A DNA stretch of 64,000 nucleotides from Hyphomicrobium sp. (GCA_002928955.1 PERT01000002.1:1-64000), one strand, 5' to 3'. Shown: positions 18,777 through 29,216, counted from the stretch's first letter. A program made the numbers and translations. Notes: generated from the letters alone by a model not told the origin.

Positions 18777-18803
18777 CCGAACTTGGCTTCCACGGTCAAG
18801 GGC

Positions 18804-19781
18804 TTACTTTTTCTGTCCCTCGACGGCACCCTTGGCCTTTTCCGCAGCTTCCTGGGTCTCGATCTGTTTCTTGATCTGCTCTTCGAGCGCTTTTTTCTGG
18901 GCGTCGGCCTGCTTTTCCTGCTCCTCGACCTGCTTTTTTATCTCAGGGTCGAGGTATTCGACCTTGGCCTTCGCTCTAAGATCTCCAGCCACGGTCTGTG
19001 CCTTGCGATAGATCATCGAGGCCAGGATCCGGTCCTTGACTTCGTCGAAAGTCGGCAGCTTTTTCTCGCGGCGATCCTCGAGCTTGATCACGTGCCAGCC
19101 AAACTGGCTCTGTACGGGTTTGGAGATGTCGCCTTTTTTGAGCGCGAACGCGGCGTCCTCGAACTGCGGTACCATTTGTCCACGACTGAAGTAGCCGAGC
19201 ATTCCGCCGTCGTCTTTCGACCCCGGGTCCTTGGAATTCTCCTTAGCCAGTGCCAGGAAATCACCACCGGCCTTCAACTTATCGGCGATGTCTTTGGCTT
19301 TTTGCTCGGTGTCGACCAGAATATGACGCGCCTGGACTTCCTCGTCCGGCTTCATGCCCTTGATCTGATCATCAAAGAACGTCCTGGCGGCGCCATCGCT
19401 GACCTGGTCGCGAATGTTCTTCTCGAAATAGGCATCCCGCAAGGCACGGCGGCGATAATACTGCATCCGCTCTTCGAAGTTGGCACCCGCGCCCAGCTTC
19501 TGCTCCTCGGCGGCGTCGGCGAAGATCTGATTTTCAATCAGAAACTCGATAAGTGCTCGGCGTTTTTGGCCTTCGGGAAGGTTGCCGAGATCGTTGCCGA
19601 TCTCGCTTTCGGCGCGAACTACATCGGCGTCCGTCAGCGATTTGCCGTTGACTTTGGCGATCACCTTTTCGCCAGCTGCGGCCTTGTCCTGAGCAGACGC
19701 TGTCAAGCTCCAGCCGCTGGCCAAGGCCACGGCCAATGCGCTCACTGCAATCAGATTGCGGGCATGGTGGATCACGATCAT
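18804..19781 (-). CDS. Periplasmic parvulin-type peptidyl-prolyl isomerase
   Basis: About 325 residues: signal peptide (start MIVIHHARN, cleavage near TASAQ), an N-terminal SurA/PpiD-like chaperone region, and one PpiC domain (EVQARHILVDTEQKAKDI ... GQMVPQFEDAAFALKKGDIS ... SQFGWHVIKLEDRR). The last ~45 residues are Glu/Lys/Gln-rich and probably coiled coil. It should assist folding of exported proteins. Start at 19781 has GGGAA upstream and begins the signal peptide. It is divergent from secA, so two secretion-related genes share one spacer. Confidence 0.9.
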   Translation of the reverse strand: MIVIHHARNLIAVSALAVALASGWSLTASAQDKAAAGEKVIAKVNGKSLTDADVVRAESEIGNDLGNLPEGQKRRALIEFLIENQIFADAAEEQKLGAGANFEERMQYYRRRALRDAYFEKNIRDQVSDGAARTFFDDQIKGMKPDEEVQARHILVDTEQKAKDIADKLKAGGDFLALAKENSKDPGSKDDGGMLGYFSRGQMVPQFEDAAFALKKGDISKPVQSQFGWHVIKLEDRREKKLPTFDEVKDRILASMIYRKAQTVAGDLRAKAKVEYLDPEIKKQVEEQEKQADAQKKALEEQIKKQIETQEAAEKAKGAVEGQKK

Positions 19782-20237
19782 CGTTCCCAACGTTTTTGGC
19801 CCGTGGTTTTGGCCGAGTTTGAAGGTAAGTGGCAACCGAACAGGCATGGTTCGAAGTCGGTCCAAGCCAAAACCTAGACAGACGGGCGCTAGATAAACCA
19901 CGCCCTCCGCACCTGCCAAGTTAACAATTCGCCACGTCGAACCCCACGGCCGACCTTGTCAAAGACGTGCCCGCGCGTGACCCGATAACGATCATGGGAC
20001 TTGAGAACGCGTTGACAATCCTGGGGTGCGGTTCTTATCTCTGCCTCGAAATGGCCCGAGCGAAGGTCGTACGCAGGTTTATTGCACAGGGTTCGCGATC
20101 TCGATCGGTCAAGACCCCCCACGCGAGGCCTTCGGCACTCAACTCTGCACGCTCGCGCCGAAAACCAAATTTGCCAGGGTCTGCCACAGACGGTCAAACA
20201 CCGTGCGGGCCGGCCCCCCAATCGAGGATTTCTTCTG
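19782..20237. other. Divergent promoter region of the foldase and secA genes
   Basis: A 456-base spacer with no gene called. It includes a consensus-like TTGACA at 20012-20017 (separate entry) and leaves secA a leader of about 190 bases. A 46-codon in-frame extension of the foldase gene runs into it but has no family similarity. No secM-like upstream gene and no clear hairpin regulator was seen. Confidence 0.5.
20012..20041 (+). promoter_or_regulatory. Candidate sigma70-type promoter for secA
   Basis: A perfect TTGACA at 20012-20017 is followed after 18 bases by TATCTC (20036-20041), a weak -10. The position, about 190 bases before the secA ATG, is plausible for a leader transcript. The -35 match is good; the -10 is the weak point. 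Confidence 0.4.
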
Positions 20238-23204
20238 ATGCTCTCTCTCGGTGGCCTTGCATCGAAGCTATTCGGCTCGTCCAACGAACGCCGGATCAAG
20301 GTCTACCGCCCGAGGGTTGAAGCAATCAACGCCATGGAGGCGGAGGTCGCGTCGCTATCGGATGACGAACTCCGGGCGCGGACCGCGATGTTCCGCCAGC
20401 AGGTTACCGACGGTGCGACGCTCGATTCGCTCTTGGTGCCGGCATTTGCCACCGTGCGCGAAGGCGCCAAGCGTGCACTCGGCCAGCGCCACTTCGATGT
20501 TCAGCTGATCGGTGGCATGGTGCTCCATCAAGGCAACATCGCAGAGATGAAGACCGGCGAAGGCAAGACGCTGGTCGCCACGCTGCCCGTCTATCTCAAT
20601 GCGTTGACGGGTCGCGGCGTGCACGTGGTGACGGTCAACGACTATCTCGCCAAGCGCGACGCCGAGTGGATGGGGAAGGTCTACCGGTTCCTGGGCCTCA
20701 CGGTCGGCTGCATTGTCCATGATCTCCCGGACGAGGAGCGCAAGGCGCAGTACGCCTGCGATGTGACCTACGGCACCAACAACGAGTTGGGCTTCGACTA
20801 CCTCCGCGACAATATGAAGATGCGCAAGGACGACATGGTCCAGCGCGGCCATTTCTTCTCGATCGTCGACGAGGTGGATTCGATCCTGATCGACGAGGCG
20901 CGCACGCCGCTCATCATTTCGGGCCCGGTCGAAGACCGCGCCGATCTCTATATGGCCGTCGACAGCCTGATGCCGAACCTGGAGCCTGAGGACATCGAAC
21001 TCGACGAGAAACAGCGGCAGGTTTCGTTGACCGAGGTTGGCAACGAAAAGATGGAACGCCTTCTCGAAGCCGCGGGTGTCATGAAGGGGTCTCTTTACGA
21101 CATCGAGAACGTGACCATTGTCCATCACGTCAACCAGGCCTTGAAGGCCAACCGGCTATTCCAGCGCGACAAGGACTACATCGTCAAATCAAACCAGGTC
21201 GTCATCATCGACGAGTTCACTGGCCGCATGATGCCGGGCCGCCGCTACTCGGAAGGTTTGCATCAGGCGCTCGAGGCCAAGGAGCGTGTCGAGATCCAGC
21301 CCGAGAACCAAACGCTGGCCTCTATCACCTTTCAAAACTACTTCCGACTTTACGACAAGCTCGGCGGCATGACGGGCACGGCCTCGACCGAAGCCAGCGA
21401 ATTCATGGACATCTACGGTCTCGACGTCATTGAGATCCCGACCAACCAGCCCGTTGGCCGTGTCGACGAGGACGACGAGATCTACCGGACACAGAAGGAA
21501 AAGTACGCAGCCATCGTAACGACGATCGCTGACTGCTCCCGCCGCGGCCAGCCCGCTCTCGTCGGCACCACCTCGATCGAGAAGTCAGAGCAATTGTCTG
21601 CGCTTTTGAAAGACCGCGACTACATCAAAACGCTTGGTCAGAAGCTATCGGAGCAGGCCGCCGGCCTCAAGGACGGCCGTGACGGCGAATTGAAAGCCTA
21701 CCTCACCGAAATCGCCGCCTACATGACCAGCATCGGCGCCGATATCAAGTCGAACGCCGACCCGGTTCCGCACAAGGTCTTGAACGCGCGCTTCCATGAA
21801 CAGGAAGCGACCATCGTAGCCCAGGCCGGCGTGCCCGCGGCCATCACCATCGCTACCAACATGGCTGGTCGCGGAACCGACATCCAGCTCGGCGGCAACG
21901 TCGAATTCCGGTTGAAGGACTGGCTGCGCACTGAAGGCGAATCCGGTCGTGCGCCGGACGATGCGGCGACGGCCAAGATGCGCGCCGAGATAGAAGCCGA
22001 CGTCGCTGAGAAAAAGCGGGCCGCCCTCGAAGCCGGCGGGTTGTGCGTCATCGGCACCGAACGCCACGAAAGCCGCCGTATCGACAACCAGTTGCGCGGA
22101 CGCGCCGGCCGCCAGGGCGACCCAGGCCGCTCGAAATTCTATCTCGCCATCGACGACGACCTGATGCGCATCTTCGGCTCGGAGCGCATGGACAGCGTTT
22201 TGCAGACGCTCGGCCTCAAGGAGGGCGAAGCCATCATCCATCCGTGGATGAACAAGTCGCTGGAGATGGCGCAGAAGAAGGTCGAGCAACGCAACTTCGA
22301 CATTCGAAAGCAGATCCTGAAGTACGACGACGTGATGAACGATCAACGCAAGGTCATCTTCGACCAGCGTATCGACATCATGGCTGAGGACGACGTGTCC
22401 GACACGATCAAGGACCTGCGCCATCAGGTGGTCCGTGAGCTCGTGACCCGCCACATTCCCGAGAAGGCCTACGCCGAGCAGTGGGATGCCGCAGGTCTCA
22501 GGGAGGCGATCAGTAATATTTTTGGCCTCGAACTCGACATCGAGCAGTGGGCCGCCGAGGAAGGCATTGCCGACGAGGAGATCATCGAGCGGTTGTTGGC
22601 GAAGGTCGATGAGAAGGCCTCGACCAAGTCAGACGAGATGGGTCCAGAGCTTTACCGGCAAATCGAGAAGATGGTTCTTTTACAAACGCTTGATCACCTT
22701 TGGCGCGAACACATCGTGACGCTCGAGCACCTTCGTCAAGTCATTGGCTTCCGCGCCTACGGCCAGCGAGATCCATTGAACGAGTACAAGTCAGAAGCCT
22801 TTGTCTTGTTCGAGGCATTGCTTGGCAAGCTGCGCGAGGCCACCACCGGTCAACTCATGCATGTAGAGTTAACGGTCGGGGAAGACCCTCCCATACTGCA
22901 GCCTGCTGAACTGCCGCCCATGGAAGCCCACCACGTCGACGCAACCACCGGCCTCGACGAGTTTGCTGGCGCCCAGGAAATTCCGCCCGAGATCGCGCGC
23001 GAGCTGGCCATGGTCGATGCCGCCATCGCCGCCAGCGGCCGCCCCCGCGCGGAGCCCGATCGCCGCGCGCCGCTGCAGACACGCAAGGCCCCAAGCGGTG
23101 TCGATCCGGCTGATCCTGCCACGTGGGGTAAGGTTTCCCGCAATGCGGTCTGTCCCTGTGGCACAGGGAAGAAGTACAAGCATTGTCACGGCAAGCACGA
23201 CTAA
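20238..23204 (+). CDS. secA: Preprotein translocase ATPase SecA
   Basis: About 988 residues, longer than E. coli SecA (901). Walker A is in [16 protein letters not shown]-type motif in [14 protein letters not shown], and motif VI region in [25 protein letters not shown]. The C-terminus ends in a SEC-C zinc motif, [14 protein letters not shown], which binds SecB and phospholipid. It drives export through SecYEG. Extra length includes ~45-55 residues at about 455-510 in the second nucleotide-binding domain ([20 protein letters not shown] onwards). The ATG at 20238 follows GAGGA and begins [18 protein letters not shown]. Confidence 0.97.
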   Translation: MLSLGGLASKLFGSSNERRIKVYRPRVEAINAMEAEVASLSDDELRARTAMFRQQVTDGATLDSLLVPAFATVREGAKRALGQRHFDVQLIGGMVLHQGNIAEMKTGEGKTLVATLPVYLNALTGRGVHVVTVNDYLAKRDAEWMGKVYRFLGLTVGCIVHDLPDEERKAQYACDVTYGTNNELGFDYLRDNMKMRKDDMVQRGHFFSIVDEVDSILIDEARTPLIISGPVEDRADLYMAVDSLMPNLEPEDIELDEKQRQVSLTEVGNEKMERLLEAAGVMKGSLYDIENVTIVHHVNQALKANRLFQRDKDYIVKSNQVVIIDEFTGRMMPGRRYSEGLHQALEAKERVEIQPENQTLASITFQNYFRLYDKLGGMTGTASTEASEFMDIYGLDVIEIPTNQPVGRVDEDDEIYRTQKEKYAAIVTTIADCSRRGQPALVGTTSIEKSEQLSALLKDRDYIKTLGQKLSEQAAGLKDGRDGELKAYLTEIAAYMTSIGADIKSNADPVPHKVLNARFHEQEATIVAQAGVPAAITIATNMAGRGTDIQLGGNVEFRLKDWLRTEGESGRAPDDAATAKMRAEIEADVAEKKRAALEAGGLCVIGTERHESRRIDNQLRGRAGRQGDPGRSKFYLAIDDDLMRIFGSERMDSVLQTLGLKEGEAIIHPWMNKSLEMAQKKVEQRNFDIRKQILKYDDVMNDQRKVIFDQRIDIMAEDDVSDTIKDLRHQVVRELVTRHIPEKAYAEQWDAAGLREAISNIFGLELDIEQWAAEEGIADEEIIERLLAKVDEKASTKSDEMGPELYRQIEKMVLLQTLDHLWREHIVTLEHLRQVIGFRAYGQRDPLNEYKSEAFVLFEALLGKLREATTGQLMHVELTVGEDPPILQPAELPPMEAHHVDATTGLDEFAGAQEIPPEIARELAMVDAAIAASGRPRAEPDRRAPLQTRKAPSGVDPADPATWGKVSRNAVCPCGTGKKYKHCHGKHD

Positions 23205-23252
23205 CGGCAATTCGGGCGCTTGGCCGATCCGAAGAGGGAAGGTTAACGGCAC

Positions 23253-25001
23253 GTGCGCATCCTCGGTATCGTTGGTTCGACCCACGACAGCGGTCTCGCT
23301 ATTCTTGACAACGGCAAGCCAGACCTCGTCCTCGAGGAGGAACGGCTCAACCGCGTCAAGAAGACGTTGGCCTTTCCCACGCGCGCAATCACTGCCGCGC
23401 TTGGTCAACGCGCGGAAGGGCTGGCCAGCATTGATGTGATGGTCATGCCGTGGAATCAACGGGCACTACAGGCCAGCGCGTTTAAGGCGCTTATGGCCAA
23501 ATTCCCGTCTAGCCTTGCGCTACTGTCGCCCCGGGCCCACACCCCTCAGAAGAACGAGGTCGTGCTGCTCGATCGCGTTATCCGCCGCAGGTTCAAACAG
23601 CATTTTGGCGTCGACACGTTGCCGCCGATCGTCAACGTCGGCCACCATAATTCTCATGCTGCAATGTACTTCGTTTCACCATTCGACAACGCAACCGTAC
23701 TGGTAATGGATGGCTACGGCGACGATGCTGCCACCAGCATCTATGCCGGCGACGGCGCCAAGCTGACGCGCCGGTGGCGCTCGTCGTTCTTCAACTCAAT
23801 CGGCATGGTCTACACGCTCATCACCGAATACCTCGGCTTCGGCGGGTTTTCTGACGAGGGCAAGGTGATGGCACTGGCCGCGTTCGGCGACGACACCTAC
23901 GTCGATCGTTTCCGTGACTGCATCCGGCTGCATCCGGACGGCACCTACGCAGTCAACATGGACTATTTCAGTTACGACCGGTTCGGCCAGCTCCGCCCGT
24001 TCAAGCGCAAGTTCTACGAAGCCTTCGGTCCCGCCCGCGCGCCCGGCACCCCGCTCGAAGACCGTCACCGCGCCGTCGCCTTCGCGCTGCAGAAAGTGAC
24101 CGAGGAGACGATCTTGCACATCGTGCGTCACCTCACCAAGACGATCGGCACACGGAAACTTGTGCTCGCGGGGGGGGTCGCACTCAACTGCGTAGCCAAT
24201 GCCCGCATTCTCGAATCGACTGACGTCGAAACGATCTGGGTGCCGCCCTGTGCGTCCGACACTGGGGCGCCGCTCGGGGCCGCGCTGTGGCACTACCATC
24301 AGACACTCGGCCATGACCGGGGCTTTGAGCTCACACATGCGTTTTATGGGCTCGAATACTCCGCCTCTGAGATCGAGAAGGCGCTGGCGGCAGCCGGTAT
24401 TGTTGCTGAACGCCTGACTGAAGCCAGTTTGCTCTCGCGTGTTGCAGCCGACTTGGCGGATGGCAAGATCGTCGGGTGGTTTCAAGGTCGGTTCGAGATG
24501 GGGCCGCGTGCGCTCGGCAACCGTTCCATCCTCGCCGATCCGCGCAAGGCGTCGATGCGTGATGTCATCAATGCCAAGATCAAGCAACGAGAGAGCTTCC
24601 GGCCCTTCGCGCCCGCCGTGCTCATCGAGCGTGCGTCGGAGTTCTTCTTCATCGATCAGCCCGACCCGTTCATGACGATGGCGCCATGCATTCGACCGGA
24701 TAAGGCGCACCTGATCCCGGCTGCCGTCCACGCTGATGGTACCGGCCGCATCCAGACCGTCGCGCGAGCCGCCAACCCGCGCTACTACGGCATCATCGAA
24801 GCGTTCGGAAAACTGACCGGCGTGCCGGTGCTGCTCAACACGAGCTTCAACCGCCAGGAGCCCATCGTCTCGACGCCCGCCGAAGCCATCTCCTGCTTCC
24901 TGCGCACCGGCATGGACGTTCTCGTGATGGGGGACTACTACGTATCCGACCGTAACCCTCAGGCCATCGACAAGGCCGAAGCCGGCTTCGTGGGGGTGTG
25001 A
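23253..25001 (+). CDS. Carbamoyltransferase (NodU/CmcH family)
   Basis: A 582-residue protein with both family modules. The N-terminal Kae1-like domain has the metal-binding VGHHNSHAAMYF and LVMDGYGDDAAT; the C-terminal Sua5/YrdC-like domain has GWFQGRFEMGPRALGNRSILADPR and LLNTSFNRQEPIVSTPAEAI. Relatives carbamoylate Nod factors or antibiotics using carbamoyl phosphate and ATP. The start is a GTG with a good AGGGAAGG site. No nodulation or antibiotic cluster is adjacent, so the acceptor is unknown; a surface glycan is one possibility. Confidence 0.9.
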   Translation: MRILGIVGSTHDSGLAILDNGKPDLVLEEERLNRVKKTLAFPTRAITAALGQRAEGLASIDVMVMPWNQRALQASAFKALMAKFPSSLALLSPRAHTPQKNEVVLLDRVIRRRFKQHFGVDTLPPIVNVGHHNSHAAMYFVSPFDNATVLVMDGYGDDAATSIYAGDGAKLTRRWRSSFFNSIGMVYTLITEYLGFGGFSDEGKVMALAAFGDDTYVDRFRDCIRLHPDGTYAVNMDYFSYDRFGQLRPFKRKFYEAFGPARAPGTPLEDRHRAVAFALQKVTEETILHIVRHLTKTIGTRKLVLAGGVALNCVANARILESTDVETIWVPPCASDTGAPLGAALWHYHQTLGHDRGFELTHAFYGLEYSASEIEKALAAAGIVAERLTEASLLSRVAADLADGKIVGWFQGRFEMGPRALGNRSILADPRKASMRDVINAKIKQRESFRPFAPAVLIERASEFFFIDQPDPFMTMAPCIRPDKAHLIPAAVHADGTGRIQTVARAANPRYYGIIEAFGKLTGVPVLLNTSFNRQEPIVSTPAEAISCFLRTGMDVLVMGDYYVSDRNPQAIDKAEAGFVGV

Positions 25002-25087
25002 GGGGCACTCTCACGGGCGTCATCCCAGTCCGCAAGACCCGGATTGGCCAACGATCCAATGCCCGCAACCTCTTGAAGACAGGGGGC

Positions 25088-25107
25088 CCGGCAAAAAATG
25101 CCGGTTT
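25088..25107 (+). terminator. Short hairpin between convergent genes
   Basis: CCGGCA and TGCCGG pair around an AAAAA loop and are followed by TTT; outer GGGG and CCCC can extend the stem imperfectly. It lies after the carbamoyltransferase gene and before the convergent UPF0114 gene end. Confidence 0.55.
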
Positions 25108-25124
25108 GCCCCTGGACCCACCCA

Positions 25125-25769
25125 TCAATGATGATTGCCGCCCGCGGCTGCGTCCTTCGAGAGATCGGGCACTGCCGCCGCCGCCTTCGTGCCGCCTTCG
25201 TGCGATCCGGACCCGTGGCCGGAAGCCGGCGCTGGCGGGGCGTGACCGCTGCCGTGCCCCGAAATGCGATCCGACAGCGCCAGCAGCACACTCGACACCA
25301 CGAATACAATGTGGATGATCACGAGCCAGAAGATCTCGCGCTCGCCGACCTTTTCGATAACCATGAACTTCTTCAAAAGCTGGATCGCGGAGATGGCGAC
25401 AATTGACGACAGGAGCTTCAGTTTGAGCGCCGCGAAGTCGATGGTGCCCATCCACTCCGGCCAGTCCTTGTGATTGCTATGGTCGATCTTCGACACGAAA
25501 TTCTCGTAGCCTGAGAAGATCACGATAATCAGCAGCGATCCGGTCAGCGCGAGATCGACCAGCGCCAGAACGCCGAGGATCACCTCGCTCTCGGTCGATG
25601 AAAACGCGTGCGTGACGAGGTGAAAAAGCTCCGCCATGAACTTCAACAGCAGCACGACGATCGAGATTCCGAGCCCGAGGTAGAACGGCGCAAGAAGCCA
25701 GCGCGTAGCGAATAGCGCCTGCTCCCCGTGGTGCTCGAGTTTTTTCAGGAGGCTTTTTACGTCGGCCAT
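25125..25769 (-). CDS. UPF0114 (YqhA/TIGR00645) family inner-membrane protein
   Basis: About 214 residues with three to four hydrophobic segments and the family pattern ATRWLLAPFYLGLGISIVVL, VLALVDLALTGSLLIIVIFSGYENFVSKID and GTIDFAALKLKLLSSIVAISAIQLLK (regions near residues 20, 75 and 115). The C-terminal ~45 residues are His/Gly/Ala-rich (SGHGSGHAPPAP ... GGNHH), a possible metal-binding tail that is not part of the core family. Function of the family is unknown. Start at 25769 is supported by GGGGGATT upstream. Confidence 0.85.
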   Translation of the reverse strand: MADVKSLLKKLEHHGEQALFATRWLLAPFYLGLGISIVVLLLKFMAELFHLVTHAFSSTESEVILGVLALVDLALTGSLLIIVIFSGYENFVSKIDHSNHKDWPEWMGTIDFAALKLKLLSSIVAISAIQLLKKFMVIEKVGEREIFWLVIIHIVFVVSSVLLALSDRISGHGSGHAPPAPASGHGSGSHEGGTKAAAAVPDLSKDAAAGGNHH

Positions 25770-25885
25770 CTCGGATAATCCCCCAGGCGCACTCAATGCA
25801 TGCTCCATGACATGCGGTCATGAGCGCGGGCAAGCATGGCGGCTTCCCTCGGCTCTTGCCGATTTCGGACCGCTCGCAGCTCAGT

Positions 25886-27094
25886 TCAGCCAGCGTTTGC
25901 GGCGGTGCGCAGCCTGCGCCTGTGGACAGATTTCTGCGCGAGGGACACAAACCGCCGGCAGCTAGGGCGTTGTAAAGAACACTTCAGCGTGGAAATCCTT
26001 GTCGCTGGCTGGCTTGCGGCTTCGGACGCCTGGAGCGGCGCGCGCAGCGCTTGCACTCTTTCGCCCTTCGTCGCCGTCTCCATCGCTCTCAACGTCAGCG
26101 GCCGCCGAGCGGCGACGAGGCTTTTGCGCTCCGCGAAACTTTGCTTCTGGCTCGGGGTCAGCGTCGCGAGCGCCCGTTGCCAGAGCAACGGTTGGTGTGA
26201 CGCAACTTTGTAGTACGGCTCCAGAGTCCCGATCGCGGCGACCGTCGCGCCGCACACGGCTAAAGGGCCTGATGCGCCCCCCTCCTGGGGGGCGGGTTCG
26301 GCAAATTCGTAGCGGTTGTTGCAGACGCTGACGCGCGGGGCCTGGCGCGTTCGCTCAAAGGCGTCGTACCCGTCCTTGAGATTATGCCAGAAGTCGATCC
26401 AAGGGCTTGCCTTGTGCTCGTTGAGGTTGGCCGCAGTCATCCGGAATGGAAACACGTGCACGGGCAGATGTTCCTGCCCCTCTTTGATCGAAGCTTCCGC
26501 CAGATTGTATATCTCTTCGATCACGGCATTTGTCATGGCGAAGCAGCCAACCGACGAGCACGCGCCGTGCACCAGAATGTATGACCCGTTGCGGGCCTGG
26601 CTCTTGTCGAAGGCGTTCGGGAAACCGAGGTTGAGCGAGCGCGGGTGGCGGCCGCCTTGGTGCAGCTGCTGCCGTGTCACCGTATAGAACCCCTCCGGGG
26701 TCTGCTTGTCGCCTTCCTTGAGTTTTGGCCCCAAGCTGCCCGACCAGTGGCAGATGGGGTAGGTCGCAAACCGCTCGAACACGTCGCCCTTGCGCAGCCA
26801 GATCTCGAGTTCCGACTCCGCTTTGAAAATGCGGATCAGCATAGCGGCGCCAGCCTTCGAACCGAACGTATCGAGACGCTCGCTCAATTTAGAAAGATCA
26901 GGCGTATCAGGCAACGGCAGACTGCCCTCAGCGAACTTCCTTTGCCGTTCGATGCGGTCGGGCGCAACGTCCTTCAACTCGATCGTGACGGCATCGGCAT
27001 TCGCCGGCACTATCACCGATACGATGCCAGCCAGGCCGAACGCAATCAGCGCCCTGCTCAGATGCGGCATCCGGATTGAGCGATTTGCCAACAT
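25886..27094 (-). CDS. Exported L,D-transpeptidase (YkuD) family protein, paralogue 1
   Basis: About 402 residues with an N-terminal signal (LIAFGLAGIVSVIVPANA, cleavage near ADA). The YafK-type YkuD domain has LIRIFKAESELEIWL, YPICHWSGSLGPKLKEGDKQ, TPEGFYTV, LVHGACSSVGCFAMTN with the presumed catalytic Cys, and VHVFPFRM. The C-terminal ~90 residues are basic and low in similarity. Such proteins modify peptidoglycan cross-links or tether outer-membrane proteins. Two related copies follow upstream in the same orientation. Start at 27094 or 27070; the longer frame to 27271 lacks a signal. Confidence 0.82.
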   Translation of the reverse strand: MLANRSIRMPHLSRALIAFGLAGIVSVIVPANADAVTIELKDVAPDRIERQRKFAEGSLPLPDTPDLSKLSERLDTFGSKAGAAMLIRIFKAESELEIWLRKGDVFERFATYPICHWSGSLGPKLKEGDKQTPEGFYTVTRQQLHQGGRHPRSLNLGFPNAFDKSQARNGSYILVHGACSSVGCFAMTNAVIEEIYNLAEASIKEGQEHLPVHVFPFRMTAANLNEHKASPWIDFWHNLKDGYDAFERTRQAPRVSVCNNRYEFAEPAPQEGGASGPLAVCGATVAAIGTLEPYYKVASHQPLLWQRALATLTPSQKQSFAERKSLVAARRPLTLRAMETATKGERVQALRAPLQASEAASQPATRISTLKCSLQRPSCRRFVSLAQKSVHRRRLRTAANAG

Positions 27095-27237
27095 ACAGAG
27101 GTCAACCCCTCGATCGTGAATCCGAACCTCGACTGCAACCCCCCGGACCACCCTCCAACGCTTTACCACACCTAGGCGTTCCGTCGAGTCAGATCGCTTG
27201 TAGTTGAACGTCGACAGATCAACGAGCTTGGCTCTAT

Positions 27238-27980
27238 TCACAGGGAACGCGCCTGTTGGCGCGGCCGGCACTGCGGCTCACTGGCGACACCAGCGTCGCG
27301 GATCGTAAGTGCAGGCTCAAAGTGATGGCGCACCTGACACACGCCCACACGTGGCGGCAGCTTGTCTCGTTCGAAAAGTTCATGTCCGATACGCAACTCG
27401 CCCCAGAACGCGTGCCAAGGATGCTGAACCGTGCGCGCTAAATTGCCGTCCGTGAGGCGGAACGGAAAGATGTGCACCGCCACCCGTTGCTGTCTGGCAG
27501 CGAACGCTGCGGTCAGCAATGTCCAGATCTCGTCGATCACCGGGTCCGTCACGGCATAGCAACCGACCGACGAGCATCCACCGTGCACCATCAAGAAGGT
27601 GCCGGTGCGGCCATGGGCCCGGTCGAACGCATTCGGAAAGCCGATGTCGAAGGACCGGTGCCAGCGGCTCTTGGGGTTCTTCGCCGCGGCGTCGACCGCA
27701 TAGAATCCTTCACGAGCCGGCGGTCGCCTTCCTTGAGTTTTGGTCCAAGGCCGCCCGACCAGCGGCAGATGAGATAGGTCGCGAGGCGCTCGAACCTCCC
27801 CGCCTTCAGCAGCCAAAACTCGAGTTCGAATTCCGCCATGAAAATCCGAATCATCGCCGGCGCTCGGAGCCTTGCCCTGCAAGCCGATAGTCGAGCTTTC
27901 CAAGTTGGGGCGTACCTGACAGCGGCCGCCCAAGCGCCGCCTTGACGCGGCGGCTCGCTCGCCCAGCCTAGATGCGCCAC
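27238..27980 (-). pseudogene. Frameshifted L,D-transpeptidase (YkuD) paralogue 2
   Basis: The two halves lie in different frames. The N-terminal half (PAMIRIFMAEFELEFWLLK, CRWSGGLGPKLKEGDRR) is read in one frame and the C-terminal half (EGFYAVDAAAKNPKSRW, LMVHGGCSSVGCYAVTDPV, VHIFPFRLTDGNLA) in another. The switch is near 27715-27722, where paralogues read GDKQTPEGFY; one missing base explains it. No signal peptide or lipobox can be found upstream. The catalytic Cys region is intact, so decay may be recent, or the base may be a sequencing error. The homologous part begins near 27895. Confidence 0.8.
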
Positions 27981-28223
27981 GGATCACCGGGCAGGAAGTC
28001 GTACAAGAATGCTGCGAAGGAGATGGTTATTGCGACCGCTGGCCACACAATGCGGGACCGTGATCGTCTCGACATTCACCCCTCCCGCCTCGAAATCACC
28101 CGCGTCCAGTCGGCCCCCGACAACGCTGCAACCGAGAAAGCAGTAACGGCGACGCACAGTGCGGCCGATGGTGAAATGGTTGGAGCGAGAGGGTTTCGCG
28201 ACCCGTTGGCTCGGATGACTCAG

Positions 28224-29216
28224 CTATTGGTTAAGCCCGAGCTGAGCGGGTTGGCTGGCTTGAGTTCCAGACGCTGGATTGGCGGCGCCGGAGCCAAGTC
28301 CCAGCCCCGACAGCAGGCCGCCGATAGATCCGTTTGAAGCATCCGAGGCGGTGACCACCGCAGTGCGGGTCTTAGGACCTGGTACCGTGATACGCTCCGA
28401 TGCGATCTGTTGCTCGCTTGGCTTAGGCACGAACGGCTCCAGCAGAGGCCGCTCGAACGTCGGGCAGTAGCCGGTGGGATCTGGCTTCGACTGTGGCAAC
28501 TTCACGTTGACCACGTAACGCTTTTCGCACACCGCAACCTGCGGCGGCAACCGATGCGCTTCAAAGTGATCGTGACCCTGTTTGAGCGTAGCCCAGAACG
28601 GCATCCACTTGTGACCCTTATGACGGGCGAGATTGGCATCCGTCATGCGAAACGGGAAGGCGTGCACCTCAAAGCTCGGCTGCGCGCCCTTGAAGCTCTC
28701 CCGCGCCAGCGCGTAGATCTCTTCCATCAGAGCATCCGTCATGGCGTAGCAGCCGGCCGATTTGCACTTGCCGTGCACCATCAGGAAATCACCGGTGCGG
28801 CCGTGCGCTCGATCGTAGGCATTGGGGTAGCCCAGGTTGAATGCGAGGTAGAACTGCGAGCTCGGGTTCATTTGGTGCGCACTGACGGAATAAAATCCCT
28901 CGGGCGCCTGCTTATCGCCCTGCTGCTGCTTCGGCCCGATTTCGCCAGACCAGTTGCAGATGGGGTAGGTCTTGAAGTGATAGTAGCGGCCATCGTCGCG
29001 CTGCTTCCAGACCTCGAGCTCTGATTCTTCCTTGAAGATGCGCACGAACATCGGCGCGCCCGGCTCCATGCCCTTCTTTCCGAGCAGCATGAGCGTTTCC
29101 TTCGACAGCGGTTGCTCCGCCGGAGGCAGTTGCGGCGCGTTCGAGCACGCGGCAACCAAGAACGCAGCCGTCATCATGGCGACGGCCGCGACAAACCGAT
29201 CGTAAAACGCTCGCAT
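28224..29216 (-). CDS. L,D-transpeptidase (YkuD) family lipoprotein, paralogue 3
   Basis: About 330 residues. The N-terminus ends in a lipobox (AAFLVAAC), so it is a probable lipoprotein. The YkuD domain carries FVRIFKEESELEVWK, YPICNWSGEIGPKQQQGDKQ, APEGFYSVSA, LMVHGKCKSAGCYAMTD with the catalytic Cys, and VHAFPFRMTDANLARHKGHK. The tail is Ser/Gly/Pro-rich (about 70 residues) and probably disordered. Start at 29216 has a GAGGGTTGG ribosome site. It is closest to paralogue 2 at YDRAHGRTG, suggesting these two are the more recent duplicates. Confidence 0.85.
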   Translation of the reverse strand: MRAFYDRFVAAVAMMTAAFLVAACSNAPQLPPAEQPLSKETLMLLGKKGMEPGAPMFVRIFKEESELEVWKQRDDGRYYHFKTYPICNWSGEIGPKQQQGDKQAPEGFYSVSAHQMNPSSQFYLAFNLGYPNAYDRAHGRTGDFLMVHGKCKSAGCYAMTDALMEEIYALARESFKGAQPSFEVHAFPFRMTDANLARHKGHKWMPFWATLKQGHDHFEAHRLPPQVAVCEKRYVVNVKLPQSKPDPTGYCPTFERPLLEPFVPKPSEQQIASERITVPGPKTRTAVVTASDASNGSIGGLLSGLGLGSGAANPASGTQASQPAQLGLNQ

